A DNA stretch of 29,779 nt from Pelotomaculum sp. UBA4789 (GCA_002402945.1 DHGV01000012.1:1-29779); one strand, 5' to 3'. Shown: positions 5,238 to 13,625, counted from the stretch's first letter. Notes: generated from the letters alone by a model not told the origin. Program-made: numbers and translations.

Positions 5238-7721
5238 ATGTCCGGGGCAACAATGCCTTTAGCAGTAAACTTAATTGCCGCCATGATCCCGGCCTTGATG
5301 TATTTCTACCTTAGTTGGGTGGACAAGAAGGGTTATATTGGCTTATGGGCTTCCGGCTGGGCTTTTTATGCGGCTGGGTTGGCTATGACTATTGCCGCTC
5401 TGGCTGGTTATCAATCCCAGGCCGGCTATCTCTCACTGGCACTGGTATTCGGAAACCATCTGTCTGCTTTAATCAGCGGCCTGCTCTTTCTCTGGGGCGC
5501 CAGTGTATTTACAGGGAGAGACAAGCTGGCCTGGTGGTTTTGCGGTGCAATCCTGACTGCCGTAATCATAGTTGGCGCGGGTATTTATTACCCCCAGTTT
5601 TTATATGCGAAATATATTTTATGCTTTTTATGTGCCGGGATCTATGTTGTAACAGGATTTTTATTTCTTTCCTTTGGTGATAATGTTAGTAACGGGAAAA
5701 TTATCACCGGCCTGGCTTTAATGCCTTGGGGTATTGAAAGGGCTGTCTTCACTTATCTGCGGTCTGATCTCTACAATACACCCCTGGGCTATTTGACTGC
5801 CCTGGCCCTGTCAATAATATTATCCTGCGCCCTGTTGCTTGTTTACTATCAGAAAGAAAAAACCGGCTTCAACAAAAGCGGAGAGCGCTTTCGTCATCTG
5901 ACGGAAAATGCGCGGGATATGATTTATCGCTACCATTTAGCCCCGGTTCCGGGTTTCGATTATGTAAGTCCGTCCGTTGCAGACCTCACCGGATATACGC
6001 CGGCAGAATTTTATGCGGATCGTGACTTCGTCACCAGGTTAATACACCCGGAAGATCGCTCTCTTTATAACAGCATGCTGCAGTCAACAGGATTGTTTAA
6101 TGAAGCTGTTACCATGAGGTGGGTGCGGAAAGACGGCAAGGTAGTCTGGGTTGAGCAGCAAAATGTGCCTATTTACGACGAAGTAGGCAGCGTGGTTGCC
6201 ATGGAGGGCATCGCACGTGATATCTCAGATCGCAAGCAAACAGAAAAATTCTTAAAGAAAGTGGAAGAAAGGCTGCAGATGGCGCTGCATCAGGTTATGG
6301 ATATTATTGAATTTCTTCCTGACGCAACCTTTGTTATCGACAGTGAGAGAAAGGTTATTGCCTGGAACCGGGCTATTGAGGAAATGACCGGTGTGCTGAA
6401 AAAGGACATTATCGGGAAAGGCAATGGTGAGTATGCGTCTCCGTTTTATGGGCTGCCAAAAAAAATGTTAATTGATTCCGTTCTGAATGGCAATGCGGAT
6501 TCCGGGAAAAATGAAGATACGATTATTACAGAGATATATGCCCCGTGTTTATATAACGGCAGTGGGGCTTACTTATGGTCCGCAGTGTCACCGCTCTATG
6601 ATAATAGGGGAGAACTGGTGGGGGCCATCGAATCGTTCCGTGATATCACTGAGCGTAAAGAGATGGAAAAGCAGCTCAAGTACCTGGGATCTCATGACTC
6701 GCTTACCAAGCTGGCCAACCGCACCTACTTTGAGGAAGAGATGAGTCGTCTGGAAAGCGGCAACCACGAACCAGTGTCCATCATTGTTTGCGACGTGGAC
6801 GGCCTGAAGCTCGTTAATGATACCCTGGGACATGAAGCGGGGGATAAACTTCTGGTAGCTACCGCCAGTGTACTCAGGCATCCTTCCCTCTTAGACTCTG
6901 TTGTCGCGCGTATTGGAGGCGATGAATTTGCCATCCTGCTTAAGAAAACAGAGTCTTCGGCTGCCGAAAAAGTTTGTCAGGAGGTTTATGATGCGATCAA
7001 AAGGCATAACAAGAGAGCTGAAATCCCTTTAAGCCTTTCCCTGGGTTATGCTACCAGGCAGGACTCCCTGACAAACCTGACCGAGATCTTCAAAGAGGCT
7101 GACAATAACATGTACCGGGTAAAACTGCACAGCAGCCAGAGCGCCCGCAGCACTATCGTTACCAGCCTGATGAAGATGCTGGAGACAAGGGACTTTATTA
7201 CAGAAGGGCATGGTGAACGGGTGCAGGATCTGGTGCTTGAGCTGTCCGGTGCTTATGGACTGGCGGAAAGCAAGATGAACGATATGCGTCTTTTAGCCCA
7301 GTTTCATGATATTGGCAAGGTTGGCATCCCAGACAAGATTTTATTTAAACCAGGCTCTCTGACCACGGATGAAGAGTTCGCTGAGATGCAGCGGCATAGC
7401 ATGATCGGCTACCGCATCGCTCAGTCAGTGCCGGATCTGGTCCCGATAGCCGACTGGATTCTCAAACACCATGAATGGTGGAACGGTAAGGGTTATCCAC
7501 TTGGTCTCGAGGGTGACGCAATTCCGGTAGAGTGCCGTATCCTGTCCATTGTTGATGCCTATGACGCCATGACCAACGATCGCCCCTATCGCAAGGGTAT
7601 GACTCACACGCAGGCAATTACAGAGCTGTTGAAGTTTTCGGGGATCCAGTTCGATCCACACCTGGTTTCACTGTTCCTTAAGCTCCGGCAGGCGAAAAGT
7701 TACATAAAAGTGGTAAAATAA
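5238..7721 (+). CDS. Membrane PAS-PAS-GGDEF-HD-GYP cyclic di-GMP enzyme
   Basis: The protein can both make and degrade c-di-GMP. About residues 1-210 hold six or seven transmembrane helices, a likely membrane sensor. Two PAS domains follow (about 218-330 and 352-470), then a GGDEF diguanylate cyclase domain (about 478-640) with intact GGDEF near residue 560, and an HD-GYP phosphodiesterase domain (about 640-815) with intact HD in FHDIGK (about 689) and GYP in GKGYPLGL (about 752). No RxxD inhibitory site is seen at the usual spot before GGDEF, so product inhibition may be absent. The ATG at 5238 has AGAAAGGAT at a suitable distance; an in-frame ATG at 5229 overlaps that site. Behind a c-di-GMP riboswitch it forms a potential feedback loop. 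Confidence 0.95.
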   Translation: MSGATMPLAVNLIAAMIPALMYFYLSWVDKKGYIGLWASGWAFYAAGLAMTIAALAGYQSQAGYLSLALVFGNHLSALISGLLFLWGASVFTGRDKLAWWFCGAILTAVIIVGAGIYYPQFLYAKYILCFLCAGIYVVTGFLFLSFGDNVSNGKIITGLALMPWGIERAVFTYLRSDLYNTPLGYLTALALSIILSCALLLVYYQKEKTGFNKSGERFRHLTENARDMIYRYHLAPVPGFDYVSPSVADLTGYTPAEFYADRDFVTRLIHPEDRSLYNSMLQSTGLFNEAVTMRWVRKDGKVVWVEQQNVPIYDEVGSVVAMEGIARDISDRKQTEKFLKKVEERLQMALHQVMDIIEFLPDATFVIDSERKVIAWNRAIEEMTGVLKKDIIGKGNGEYASPFYGLPKKMLIDSVLNGNADSGKNEDTIITEIYAPCLYNGSGAYLWSAVSPLYDNRGELVGAIESFRDITERKEMEKQLKYLGSHDSLTKLANRTYFEEEMSRLESGNHEPVSIIVCDVDGLKLVNDTLGHEAGDKLLVATASVLRHPSLLDSVVARIGGDEFAILLKKTESSAAEKVCQEVYDAIKRHNKRAEIPLSLSLGYATRQDSLTNLTEIFKEADNNMYRVKLHSSQSARSTIVTSLMKMLETRDFITEGHGERVQDLVLELSGAYGLAESKMNDMRLLAQFHDIGKVGIPDKILFKPGSLTTDEEFAEMQRHSMIGYRIAQSVPDLVPIADWILKHHEWWNGKGYPLGLEGDAIPVECRILSIVDAYDAMTNDRPYRKGMTHTQAITELLKFSGIQFDPHLVSLFLKLRQAKSYIKVVK

Positions 7722-7752
7722 AACGAGCCGGTCAGAACTGACCGGCTCGTTT
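7721..7752. terminator. Bidirectional intrinsic terminator
   Basis: AAACGAGCCGGTCAG and CTGACCGGCTCGTTT are exact reverse complements around a two-base centre. It stands between the convergent GGDEF/HD-GYP and carbonic anhydrase genes, with T-rich ends on both strands. Confidence 0.9.
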
Positions 7753-7763
7753 ACCAGGTTGCC

Positions 7764-8360
7764 TTATTCTGTAAAAAACTTGACTTCTCCGGAACTTAGA
7801 TAGTACTTGGCCCCGATAACAGTTAATTTTCCGTCTTTAATAAAGTGCTTTACAATATGGCTTTCCATAAGATCGTTGATAGTTGCCTTGACATTTTCAA
7901 TACAGCATTCTTCATAAAGATTACTTCCAGATGCTCCTGCAGCCCTGGCTTTCTGAGCAGATGGTGCGATCTTCGAGACTATTGCTGCAATGCCGCCGGG
8001 CGCCTCTCCGCCGTCTACAGTGGCTTTCACAGCGCCGCACTTTTCATGGCCCATCACTACCAGAAGCGGTACCTCCAGGTGCTCGACAGCGTATTCAGCG
8101 CTGCCCACTCCGATCTGGTCAACGACGTTCCCAGCTGTACGAATAACAAAAAGATCCCCCAGCGCCTGGTCGAAGATTAATTCAGGCGGCACACGTGAGT
8201 CAGAACATGTAATGATAATGGCAAAAGGTTTCTGGCCTTTGCTGACCAATTCTTCCCGCCTGGTTTCCCCAATGTCCTTAACCGCCAAATTACCTGATGT
8301 GAACCTCTTGTTCCCATCTCGCAGAAGCTGTAAGGCTTCATTCCCGGATTTATTGCCCAT
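7764..8360 (-). CDS. Beta-class carbonic anhydrase
   Basis: The enzyme interconverts CO2 and bicarbonate in the cytoplasm using zinc. The zinc ligands and active-site pair are visible: CSDSRVPPE supplies the first Cys and the Asp-Arg dyad, and HEKCGAVKA supplies His and the second Cys. Other family marks are FVIRTAGNVVD and GSAEYAVEHL. The product is 198 residues from the ATG at 8360, which follows GAGGTG on the minus strand; an upstream in-frame ATG at 8393 lacks such a site. In an anaerobe with CO2-based metabolism it would supply bicarbonate to carboxylases. It faces the GGDEF gene across a shared terminator. The C-terminal IGAKYYLSSGEVKFF is typical of this subgroup. Confidence 0.95.
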   Translation of the reverse strand: MGNKSGNEALQLLRDGNKRFTSGNLAVKDIGETRREELVSKGQKPFAIIITCSDSRVPPELIFDQALGDLFVIRTAGNVVDQIGVGSAEYAVEHLEVPLLVVMGHEKCGAVKATVDGGEAPGGIAAIVSKIAPSAQKARAAGASGSNLYEECCIENVKATINDLMESHIVKHFIKDGKLTVIGAKYYLSSGEVKFFTE

Positions 8361-8430
8361 CTGCAACACCTCTTTAATAAAATATTTTGCCAACTTACCA
8401 AAACAGGCTTTTTAATTATACCATTATTTA

Positions 8431-8730
8431 TTACTCATTATCATCATACATTTCACTGATTGTACAGGGTACCGATCCTGATACCAGTTGTCCTGTTTCC
8501 AATACCACATAAATCAGCCTGCCGGTCGGGTTATCAATGATCTGCGTGGGATCAATCCAAACCTTCCTGCATTTTTCGCGGCCGCAGGTGGTGTAATCAG
8601 GGCAGTGGCCGCAGCAGATGCTGTCACACTCCTGATTATCCAAAAGAAAATCAGAGCATTTTGGAAGCCCCTTACTACGTATATCATCATATATATTCTG
8701 GCATAAGTCGGCTCTTTCTTTAACTGTCAT
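8431..8730 (-). CDS. Cysteine-rich protein of unknown function
   Basis: I do not recognise this 99-residue protein. It has nine cysteines, most in one cluster (Cys35, 39, 40, 43, 49, 54, within ECDSICCGHCPDYTTCGREKC), which suggests a metal or Fe-S site. A beta-rich C-terminal part (GRLIYVVLETGQLVSGSVPC) follows. The ATG at 8730 has its only good ribosome site, GAGGAGGG, about 20 bases further upstream. The in-frame codons between them (ATT, then CTG) hint at a non-ATG start that would add seven residues. It precedes the carbonic anhydrase gene on the same strand with a gap of 70 bases and may be co-transcribed with it. Confidence 0.65.
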   Translation of the reverse strand: MTVKERADLCQNIYDDIRSKGLPKCSDFLLDNQECDSICCGHCPDYTTCGREKCRKVWIDPTQIIDNPTGRLIYVVLETGQLVSGSVPCTISEMYDDNE

Positions 8731-9112
8731 AACAGTGAAATCCAGGGTAATCCCTCCTCTTTGATGAAATGGAATATGGATCGAAAAGACAGGGCATATT
8801 TTTTTATTCTTAACTTAATCGGAAAACCCTTTATTATAAGAGCGCACACAGTTCATTTATTATTTTTTATTTTACTTTGCAGAAACGTGATTATTGAACT
8901 TGCGGCAGATAAACGTATCTAAAATTGAAAATTTACTAAACATGTATCTGATAAAGCATTATTTTACTTAAACCGTAATCTTAATATCAAAAAGGCATAG
9001 GTAAAATAATTTCTTAAATTTAGTTCTGTAAATAATAAGTCTATATATGTTTGACAAAAGCAATATTTTTTTTTATAATTTATTAACAATTCAAAAAATA
9101 GGAGTGTATAAA
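8731..9112. other. 382-base AT-rich intergenic region
   Basis: The region separates two divergent genes. It holds the ribosome site of the minus-strand Cys-rich gene near 8750 and the consensus promoter at 9051-9079. A 48-codon plus-strand frame at 8776-8922 has no ribosome site and is probably chance. I see no RNA gene, repeat or terminator in the rest. Confidence 0.6.
9051..9079 (+). promoter_or_regulatory. Perfect consensus SigA promoter
   Basis: TTGACA (9051-9056), 17 bases, TATAAT (9074-9079): both hexamers match the consensus at every base. Transcription would begin near 9086, about 27 bases before the ATG at 9113. This rules out an upstream in-frame start at 9047. Confidence 0.85.
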
Positions 9113-9418
9113 ATGCCTTTTGAAGTTTATAAACCTCGCGGTGAAAGAGTGCCTAAATTACCACTGGTGACAATTTCAAAGAATTCGATCGTGTTAAACA
9201 AGCATGCCCGCGAAAAATTGGATACAGAAAAAGTTGAGTTGGCTTATGACAAAGAACAGAACACCATCAGGATAAAAGCTACAGAAGATGGCCAAAACAT
9301 CAAGAAGACTAAAGTATTCAGCAGGGGATTTTTCAATCATTTCAATATAGCAGCCAAGGGTAAATATCAGGCAAAATATGATGAAAAGGAAAATGCACTT
9401 TATGTAAGCCTTGATTAA
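9113..9418 (+). CDS. Unknown 101-residue protein behind a strong promoter
   Basis: The product has no domain I can name. It is charged and soluble, with no membrane segment. LVTISKNSIVLNKHAREKL at about residues 18-36 looks like a short beta-strand and helix, faintly like the swapped-hairpin start of AbrB-type DNA-binding proteins, followed by VELAYDKEQNTIRIKA and a C-terminal part ending in ENALYVSLD with a similar beta pattern. The ATG at 9113 has AGGAG upstream. A perfect consensus promoter and a strong terminator bracket it, so it is probably an abundant monocistronic transcript. A DNA- or RNA-binding role is only a guess. Confidence 0.85.
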   Translation: MPFEVYKPRGERVPKLPLVTISKNSIVLNKHAREKLDTEKVELAYDKEQNTIRIKATEDGQNIKKTKVFSRGFFNHFNIAAKGKYQAKYDEKENALYVSLD

Positions 9419-9427
9419 GAAATGGAC

Positions 9428-9453
9428 AGCCCGCAGCAATGCGGGCTTTTTTT
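9428..9453 (+). terminator. Intrinsic terminator
   Basis: AGCCCGCA and TGCGGGCT form an 8-bp stem around GCAA, followed by seven T. It ends the transcript of the unknown 101-residue protein. Confidence 0.93.
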
Positions 9454-9533
9454 GGCAAATGCTGTTTCGTTAACCTGGTTTATATGGCCGATTAAGTTAT
9501 AATAGTGACAAGAGCTAAATCGAGGTGTCTGGC

Positions 9534-10049
9534 GTGGAACAGCGTTTTTTTTATTGCCCAAAATGCGGGTGCAAACTTGAATACAGGAACTACAGTGAAA
9601 GAGAAAGGTTGACATGCACAGTTTGTGGATATATCTTCTATGAAAATCCTGTTGTGGGAGTTGCTGTCATCGTATTGGACAAAGAGGGCCATATTCTTCT
9701 GGGCAAGAGAAATGGGAGCTACAGCGGCTTATGGTGCATACCCTGCGGTTATGTCGAATATGACGAGGATGTTTTTGATGCGGCGGCCCGCGAGTTTTAT
9801 GAGGAAACCAACCTGGATATTACAATTAACAAGGTTTATACGGTGCAGTCAAACTTTCATAATCCGGAAACGCATACAGTAGGGATTTGGTTTTTAGCCG
9901 AGGTTGTAGGTGGCGAGCTGAAAGCGCAGGCTGATTTGGACGAGGTGGGTTACTTTGATCTTGCTTCCCCGCCGGCACTGGCTTTTCCGACGGATGCCCT
10001 GGTTATTAAGAAACTATGGAATGAACTAAATTCTGATTTTTCGGAGTGA
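9534..10049 (+). CDS. Nudix hydrolase with N-terminal zinc ribbon
   Basis: Nudix enzymes cleave nucleoside diphosphates linked to another group. The N-terminal zinc ribbon uses Cys8, Cys11, Cys28 and Cys31 (CPKC and CTVC). The Nudix box follows at residues 72-94: Gly72, Glu78, Arg86-Glu87 and Glu90-Glu91, with Asn where the consensus often has Gly near its end. At 171 residues it is shorter than NudC-type NADH pyrophosphatases and fits the ADP-ribose/NADH-like zinc-ribbon Nudix group; the substrate is not readable. The GTG at 9534 is preferred over a GTG at 9525, because GAGGTG (9522-9527) then serves as the ribosome site. A small membrane protein gene follows at once. Confidence 0.9.
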   Translation: MEQRFFYCPKCGCKLEYRNYSERERLTCTVCGYIFYENPVVGVAVIVLDKEGHILLGKRNGSYSGLWCIPCGYVEYDEDVFDAAAREFYEETNLDITINKVYTVQSNFHNPETHTVGIWFLAEVVGGELKAQADLDEVGYFDLASPPALAFPTDALVIKKLWNELNSDFSE

Positions 10050-10050
10050 G

Positions 10051-10332
10051 ATGAATGACATGCCCTATTACATCCTACCCGTCGCCAGCCTGACAGTCTT
10101 CTCGTTTATTTGCAACCTGCCTCTGGGGCGGTGGCGGTCTAAAGTAAAAAAGTACACACCCAAGTGGTTTTTAGCTGTGCACCTTTCCATCCCATTAATA
10201 ATTTTCCTCCGGATAAAATTGGGACTGAGCGCCTGGGATATTCCGCTCAACCTGGCAGCAGCAGTAGCAGGTCAGCTGGTGGGTGGTTATGCCGGCGGCT
10301 GGGAGGAGCGGAGCCGCGATAAAAACACATAG
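10051..10332 (+). CDS. Small membrane protein of unknown function
   Basis: The 93-residue product has three likely transmembrane stretches: about residues 5-23, a segment near 45-58 (AVHLSIPLIIFLRI) and a Gly/Ala-rich one near 70-85. Basic residues lie between the first two. I do not recognise the family. It begins one base after the Nudix stop codon, with CGGAG as ribosome site inside the Nudix gene end, so the two are translationally coupled in one operon. Functional linkage to the Nudix enzyme is an inference from this spacing only. Confidence 0.75.
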   Translation: MNDMPYYILPVASLTVFSFICNLPLGRWRSKVKKYTPKWFLAVHLSIPLIIFLRIKLGLSAWDIPLNLAAAVAGQLVGGYAGGWEERSRDKNT

Positions 10333-10342
10333 GAATGCATAA

Positions 10343-10367
10343 AAAAAGAGGTAGTCTACCTCTTTTT
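10343..10367. terminator. Bidirectional intrinsic terminator
   Basis: AAAAAGAGGTAG and CTACCTCTTTTT are exact reverse complements around one base, giving a stem with a T-run on either strand. It separates the convergent Nudix operon and thrC. Confidence 0.88.
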
Positions 10368-10441
10368 CGTCATATACTAGCAGGTTTGTACTAACGTTGC
10401 TGCAGTCACGGCATGTCAGAAAACAATTTCCGTTTCTTGCC

Positions 10442-11941
10442 TTAGCCTAATAATATTTTCTTAACCACCTCAGCCATTTTTTCCTTGGCAGCGATTTTTT
10501 TATGCAAGGACGGCTTCCGGTCCAAATCCCTCAGCCCAGCTGGAATATCCAAACCGCTGGTACTTGAAAGGACCTGCAGCAGGCTTAGCTCGTCCCTGCC
10601 CCTCACTGCAGCATCGCCCAGGATGGCTCTGACGACACTTTCGTTAAACTTGAAAGGGCTGGCAGTCGAGGCGATGACTGTTTTCGTGATATCGCCCGTA
10701 GCGGCGGCGTATTTCTCATAGACCTTCATCCCTACAGCCGTATGGGTATCCATAATGTAGCCGTAACGCTGGTAAATAAGCCCAATCATTTCAATTGTTT
10801 CTTTATCATCGGCATAATCTGACCAAAATATTTCCTGTATTTTATTATTGGTTTGCTCATCAACCTGGTAGCAGCCTGTCCTGTTTAGGTCTGCCATCCA
10901 CTGGCATACCCTGGCATGATCGCGCCCGGTGATGTGATAGAGCAACCGTTCCAGGTTGCTTGAGATGAGGATGTCCATTGATGGGGATATGGTTTTTACA
11001 AAGGATCTGCTCCGGTTGTAAGTGCCGGTGCGGATAAAATCCGTCAGCACGTTATTGGTGTTGGCGGCACAAATAAGCTTGTTGACCGGCAGGCCCATAT
11101 CCATAGCGTAATATGCCGCGAGAATATTGCCGAAGTTGCCGGTAGGAACAACGAAGTTAATTTTATCACCCGGGGCGATAGCGTTTTTGGCAGCCAGGTC
11201 AAGATAGGCCGAAAAATAGTAGACTATCTGGGGTACCAGCCTGCCCCAGTTGATGGAATTAGCTGAAGAAAGCCTGAAATTACTTTTTTGCAGCTCCTCG
11301 TTGAAGCTCTCGTCAGCGAAAATATTCTTCACTCCGGACTGGGCATCATCAAAATTACCTTGGACAGCAACAACATCGACATTATTGCCTTCCTGGGTGA
11401 TCATCTGTAGTTTCTGCACTTCACTGACTCCTCGTTCCGGATAAAACACGATTATCCTATTACCCGGTACGTTTTTAAAACCTTCCAGGGCGGCTTTGCC
11501 GGTATCGCCGGAGGTGGCCACCAGAATTACTATAGTAGCCTTTTCGCCGGTTTTGTCTGCCGCCTTGGTTAGCAGGTGGGGCAGAATTTGCAGGGCCAGG
11601 TCTTTAAAGGCGCAGGTGGGACCGTGCCACAATTCAAGGATGTAAAGGGAGTCGGTCAGCCTGCGGACCGGGGCAATCACGGGTGAATCAAAATTTTTAG
11701 TGTTGTAGGCCAGCCTTATGCATTCCCTGATTTCTTCTTCCGTATAATCATCGAGGTATTCTTTCAAAATTAAATACGCCAGGTCAGTGTACTCAAGGCC
11801 AACCATCGCGCGCAGCGTATCTTTGTCAATTACCACATTTTCGCAGGGGACGAACAGTCCTCCATCAGGCGATATGCCAAGTTTTATGGCTTCTGCAGAA
11901 GAAACCCGCCTGTATTTTCCCCTGGTGCTTTCGTAGAGCAT
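10442..11941 (-). CDS. thrC: Threonine synthase
   Basis: This PLP enzyme converts O-phospho-L-homoserine to L-threonine in the cytoplasm. The 499-residue length is that of the long-form threonine synthase with an extra N-terminal domain (MLYESTRGKYRRVS). The PLP-binding Lys113 lies in HGPTCAFKDLALQ, and the phosphate-binding region ILVATSGDTGKAAL and VVPTGNFGNILAAYYA are intact. The ATG at 11941 follows AGGAGG on the minus strand. No homoserine genes are adjacent, so it is a single-gene unit with its own promoter. No threonine leader peptide or T-box was seen in the short leader. Confidence 0.96.
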   Translation of the reverse strand: MLYESTRGKYRRVSSAEAIKLGISPDGGLFVPCENVVIDKDTLRAMVGLEYTDLAYLILKEYLDDYTEEEIRECIRLAYNTKNFDSPVIAPVRRLTDSLYILELWHGPTCAFKDLALQILPHLLTKAADKTGEKATIVILVATSGDTGKAALEGFKNVPGNRIIVFYPERGVSEVQKLQMITQEGNNVDVVAVQGNFDDAQSGVKNIFADESFNEELQKSNFRLSSANSINWGRLVPQIVYYFSAYLDLAAKNAIAPGDKINFVVPTGNFGNILAAYYAMDMGLPVNKLICAANTNNVLTDFIRTGTYNRSRSFVKTISPSMDILISSNLERLLYHITGRDHARVCQWMADLNRTGCYQVDEQTNNKIQEIFWSDYADDKETIEMIGLIYQRYGYIMDTHTAVGMKVYEKYAAATGDITKTVIASTASPFKFNESVVRAILGDAAVRGRDELSLLQVLSSTSGLDIPAGLRDLDRKPSLHKKIAAKEKMAEVVKKILLG

Positions 11942-11984
11942 TTTCCTGCCTCCTGTAAAAATTCTAGCGACAATAACATTAAAC

Positions 11985-12013
11985 TATATAAACATCCTGT
12001 AGTAAAGGTACAA
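11985..12013 (-). promoter_or_regulatory. Candidate promoter for thrC
   Basis: On the minus strand TTGTAC (12013-12008), 17 bases, TATATA (11990-11985). The leader before the thrC ATG would be only about 35-40 bases, too short for a T-box or attenuator. Confidence 0.55.
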
Positions 12014-12120
12014 TTAAATTCCCCAATGCGTTCGCTGCCGGCCTGCCGGGTATTGTATTTGCAACCGCCCGCCATTATGATAATATTTAATAAAGCCTTG
12101 AATCGGGGGCATGGTGAGAT

Positions 12121-12867
12121 ATGGATTACAGTGAAAAAATTGATTATCTGGCCAACCTGATAAAAAAATCACCATATACTTTAGCCCTGACCGGAGCGGG
12201 TATAAGTACAGAAAGCGGCATTCCTGATTTTCGCAGTCCTGGCACCGGTCTGTGGACAAAGTATGATCCGATGAAAGTGGCTACCGTATCCGCATTGGAG
12301 AGGGATCCTGCTGCTTTTTATAAAATCAACCTTGACCGCTGGACCCGCTATAACGGGGCTGAACCCAATGCCGCTCACTATGCGCTTACCAGACTGGAGA
12401 GGGAAGGCCTCTTATATGGCGTGATAACGCAAAATATTGACGGCCTGCACCGCAAAGCGGGATTAAAGCAGCTCTGGGAAGTGCACGGGCACCTGAGGAC
12501 CTGCCACTGTATGGACTGTACGCAGAGCTTCCCATTTAGTTGCCTCGTTGACCAGTTTAATGCCGGGATAAACCCTCCCCGTTGCGATAAATGTGGCGGT
12601 GTGCTGAGGCTGGATGTTGTACTCTTTGAAGATGCATTGGGTGAGGACTTTGTCCAGGCAGTGCAGGCTATGACCAAATGCCGGCTTCTGATAGTTGTAG
12701 GCAGCAGTCTTCAGGTGTATCCGGTGGCTGCGCTCCCGGAACGGGCCAAACAACTGGCTGTGATCAACAAAGAGCCCACACCCTGGGACGATCGTGCCGA
12801 AATTGTGATCAATGAAATGGCAGGGCGCGTCCTGACAGATATCCTGGCAGCACTGGGGATAATGTAA
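12121..12867 (+). CDS. NAD-dependent protein deacylase of the Sir2 family
   Basis: Sirtuins remove acyl groups from lysine side chains using NAD. The NAD-binding GAGISTESGIPDFRS is at residues 25-39, TQNIDGLHRKAGL at 103-115 and the catalytic His122 in EVHGH. The small zinc domain uses Cys130/Cys133 and Cys155/Cys158. The segment after it reads LDVVLFED rather than the common VVxFGE, a minor variation. GSSLQVYPVAALP completes the Rossmann fold. At 248 residues it is a typical bacterial CobB-type enzyme. The ATG at 12121 has GGTGAG just upstream. It could act on acetyl-CoA synthetase or other acylated enzymes; no acetyltransferase is adjacent. Confidence 0.95.
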   Translation: MDYSEKIDYLANLIKKSPYTLALTGAGISTESGIPDFRSPGTGLWTKYDPMKVATVSALERDPAAFYKINLDRWTRYNGAEPNAAHYALTRLEREGLLYGVITQNIDGLHRKAGLKQLWEVHGHLRTCHCMDCTQSFPFSCLVDQFNAGINPPRCDKCGGVLRLDVVLFEDALGEDFVQAVQAMTKCRLLIVVGSSLQVYPVAALPERAKQLAVINKEPTPWDDRAEIVINEMAGRVLTDILAALGIM

Positions 12868-12959
12868 TATAACTGTAATATAAAAATATTATACAAACAG
12901 GTATGAAATCATGAGCAGCATATTATTGGAAAAGAAGTCTAAAAGACAGGGGGATCACC

Positions 12960-13625
12960 ATGATACCCTTAAGGGATGATATACCTTCCAGCACTTTCCC
13001 AATAGTTAATTATCTTTTAATTGCCGCCAATTTGTTGGTCTTCGCTTACGAGCTCTCTCTAGGAAGATATTTGGACCCATATATTTATTCACATGCGGTG
13101 ATCCCCGAACAATTTATTAGTGCTGGTCTGACAGCTGATCAAATTGCCCGGCTGACAGCAACCATGTTTTTTCACGGGGGCTGGCTTCATGTATTGAGCA
13201 ATATGCTCTATCTCTGGATTTTCGGTGATAATGTTGAAGACCGCATGGGCCATTTCAAATACCTGGTTTTTTATCTGATAGCCGGCTATCTGGCGTCATT
13301 TGCCCACATTTTTTCGTTTCCGCAGTCAGATGTGCCATTGATCGGCGCCAGCGGGGCGATTGCCGGTGTTCTGGGCGCTTACCTGATCCTCTTCCCCCGG
13401 GCCAAAGTGCTGTCCTTGATCTTTTTCATAATCATTATCCAGATTGTCCCTATACCTGCCGTGGTATTCCTGGGTTTCTGGTTTTTGCTCCAGCTGTTGA
13501 GCGGCACTGCCAGCATGTCTGACCAGGCTGCCCAGAGTGTGGCTTTTTGGGCCCATGTGGGAGGCTTTGTCTCCGGCATGCTGCTGGTAAAATTGTTTGC
13601 CACACGTAAGACAACTTATAAGTAA
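12960..13625 (+). CDS. Rhomboid-family intramembrane serine protease
   Basis: Rhomboids cut substrate proteins within the membrane with a Ser-His dyad. Ser131 is in GASGAIAG and His199 in AHVGGFVSG, with the conserved His77 and Asn81 of HVLSNMLYLWIFGD upstream. About six transmembrane helices are visible, and the N-terminal IPLRDDIPSS is common to this subgroup of bacterial rhomboids. The length of 221 residues is typical. The ATG at 12960 follows a GGGGG ribosome site. It lies 29 bases before tsaD; this may be an operon by chance, as no shared function is known. Confidence 0.94.
   Translation: MIPLRDDIPSSTFPIVNYLLIAANLLVFAYELSLGRYLDPYIYSHAVIPEQFISAGLTADQIARLTATMFFHGGWLHVLSNMLYLWIFGDNVEDRMGHFKYLVFYLIAGYLASFAHIFSFPQSDVPLIGASGAIAGVLGAYLILFPRAKVLSLIFFIIIIQIVPIPAVVFLGFWFLLQLLSGTASMSDQAAQSVAFWAHVGGFVSGMLLVKLFATRKTTYK

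Noticed and set aside
8776..8922. A 48-codon plus-strand frame in the long intergenic region
   Set aside because: No ribosome site, poor AT-rich composition and no family resemblance; most likely chance.
9047..9112. An upstream ATG at 9047 as start of the 101-residue protein
   Set aside because: The consensus promoter (9051-9079) lies inside that extension, and AGGAG sits before the ATG at 9113.
11942..12120. A T-box or threonine attenuator before thrC
   Set aside because: The likely leader is about 35-40 bases, and no T-box core or leader peptide with Thr codons was seen.
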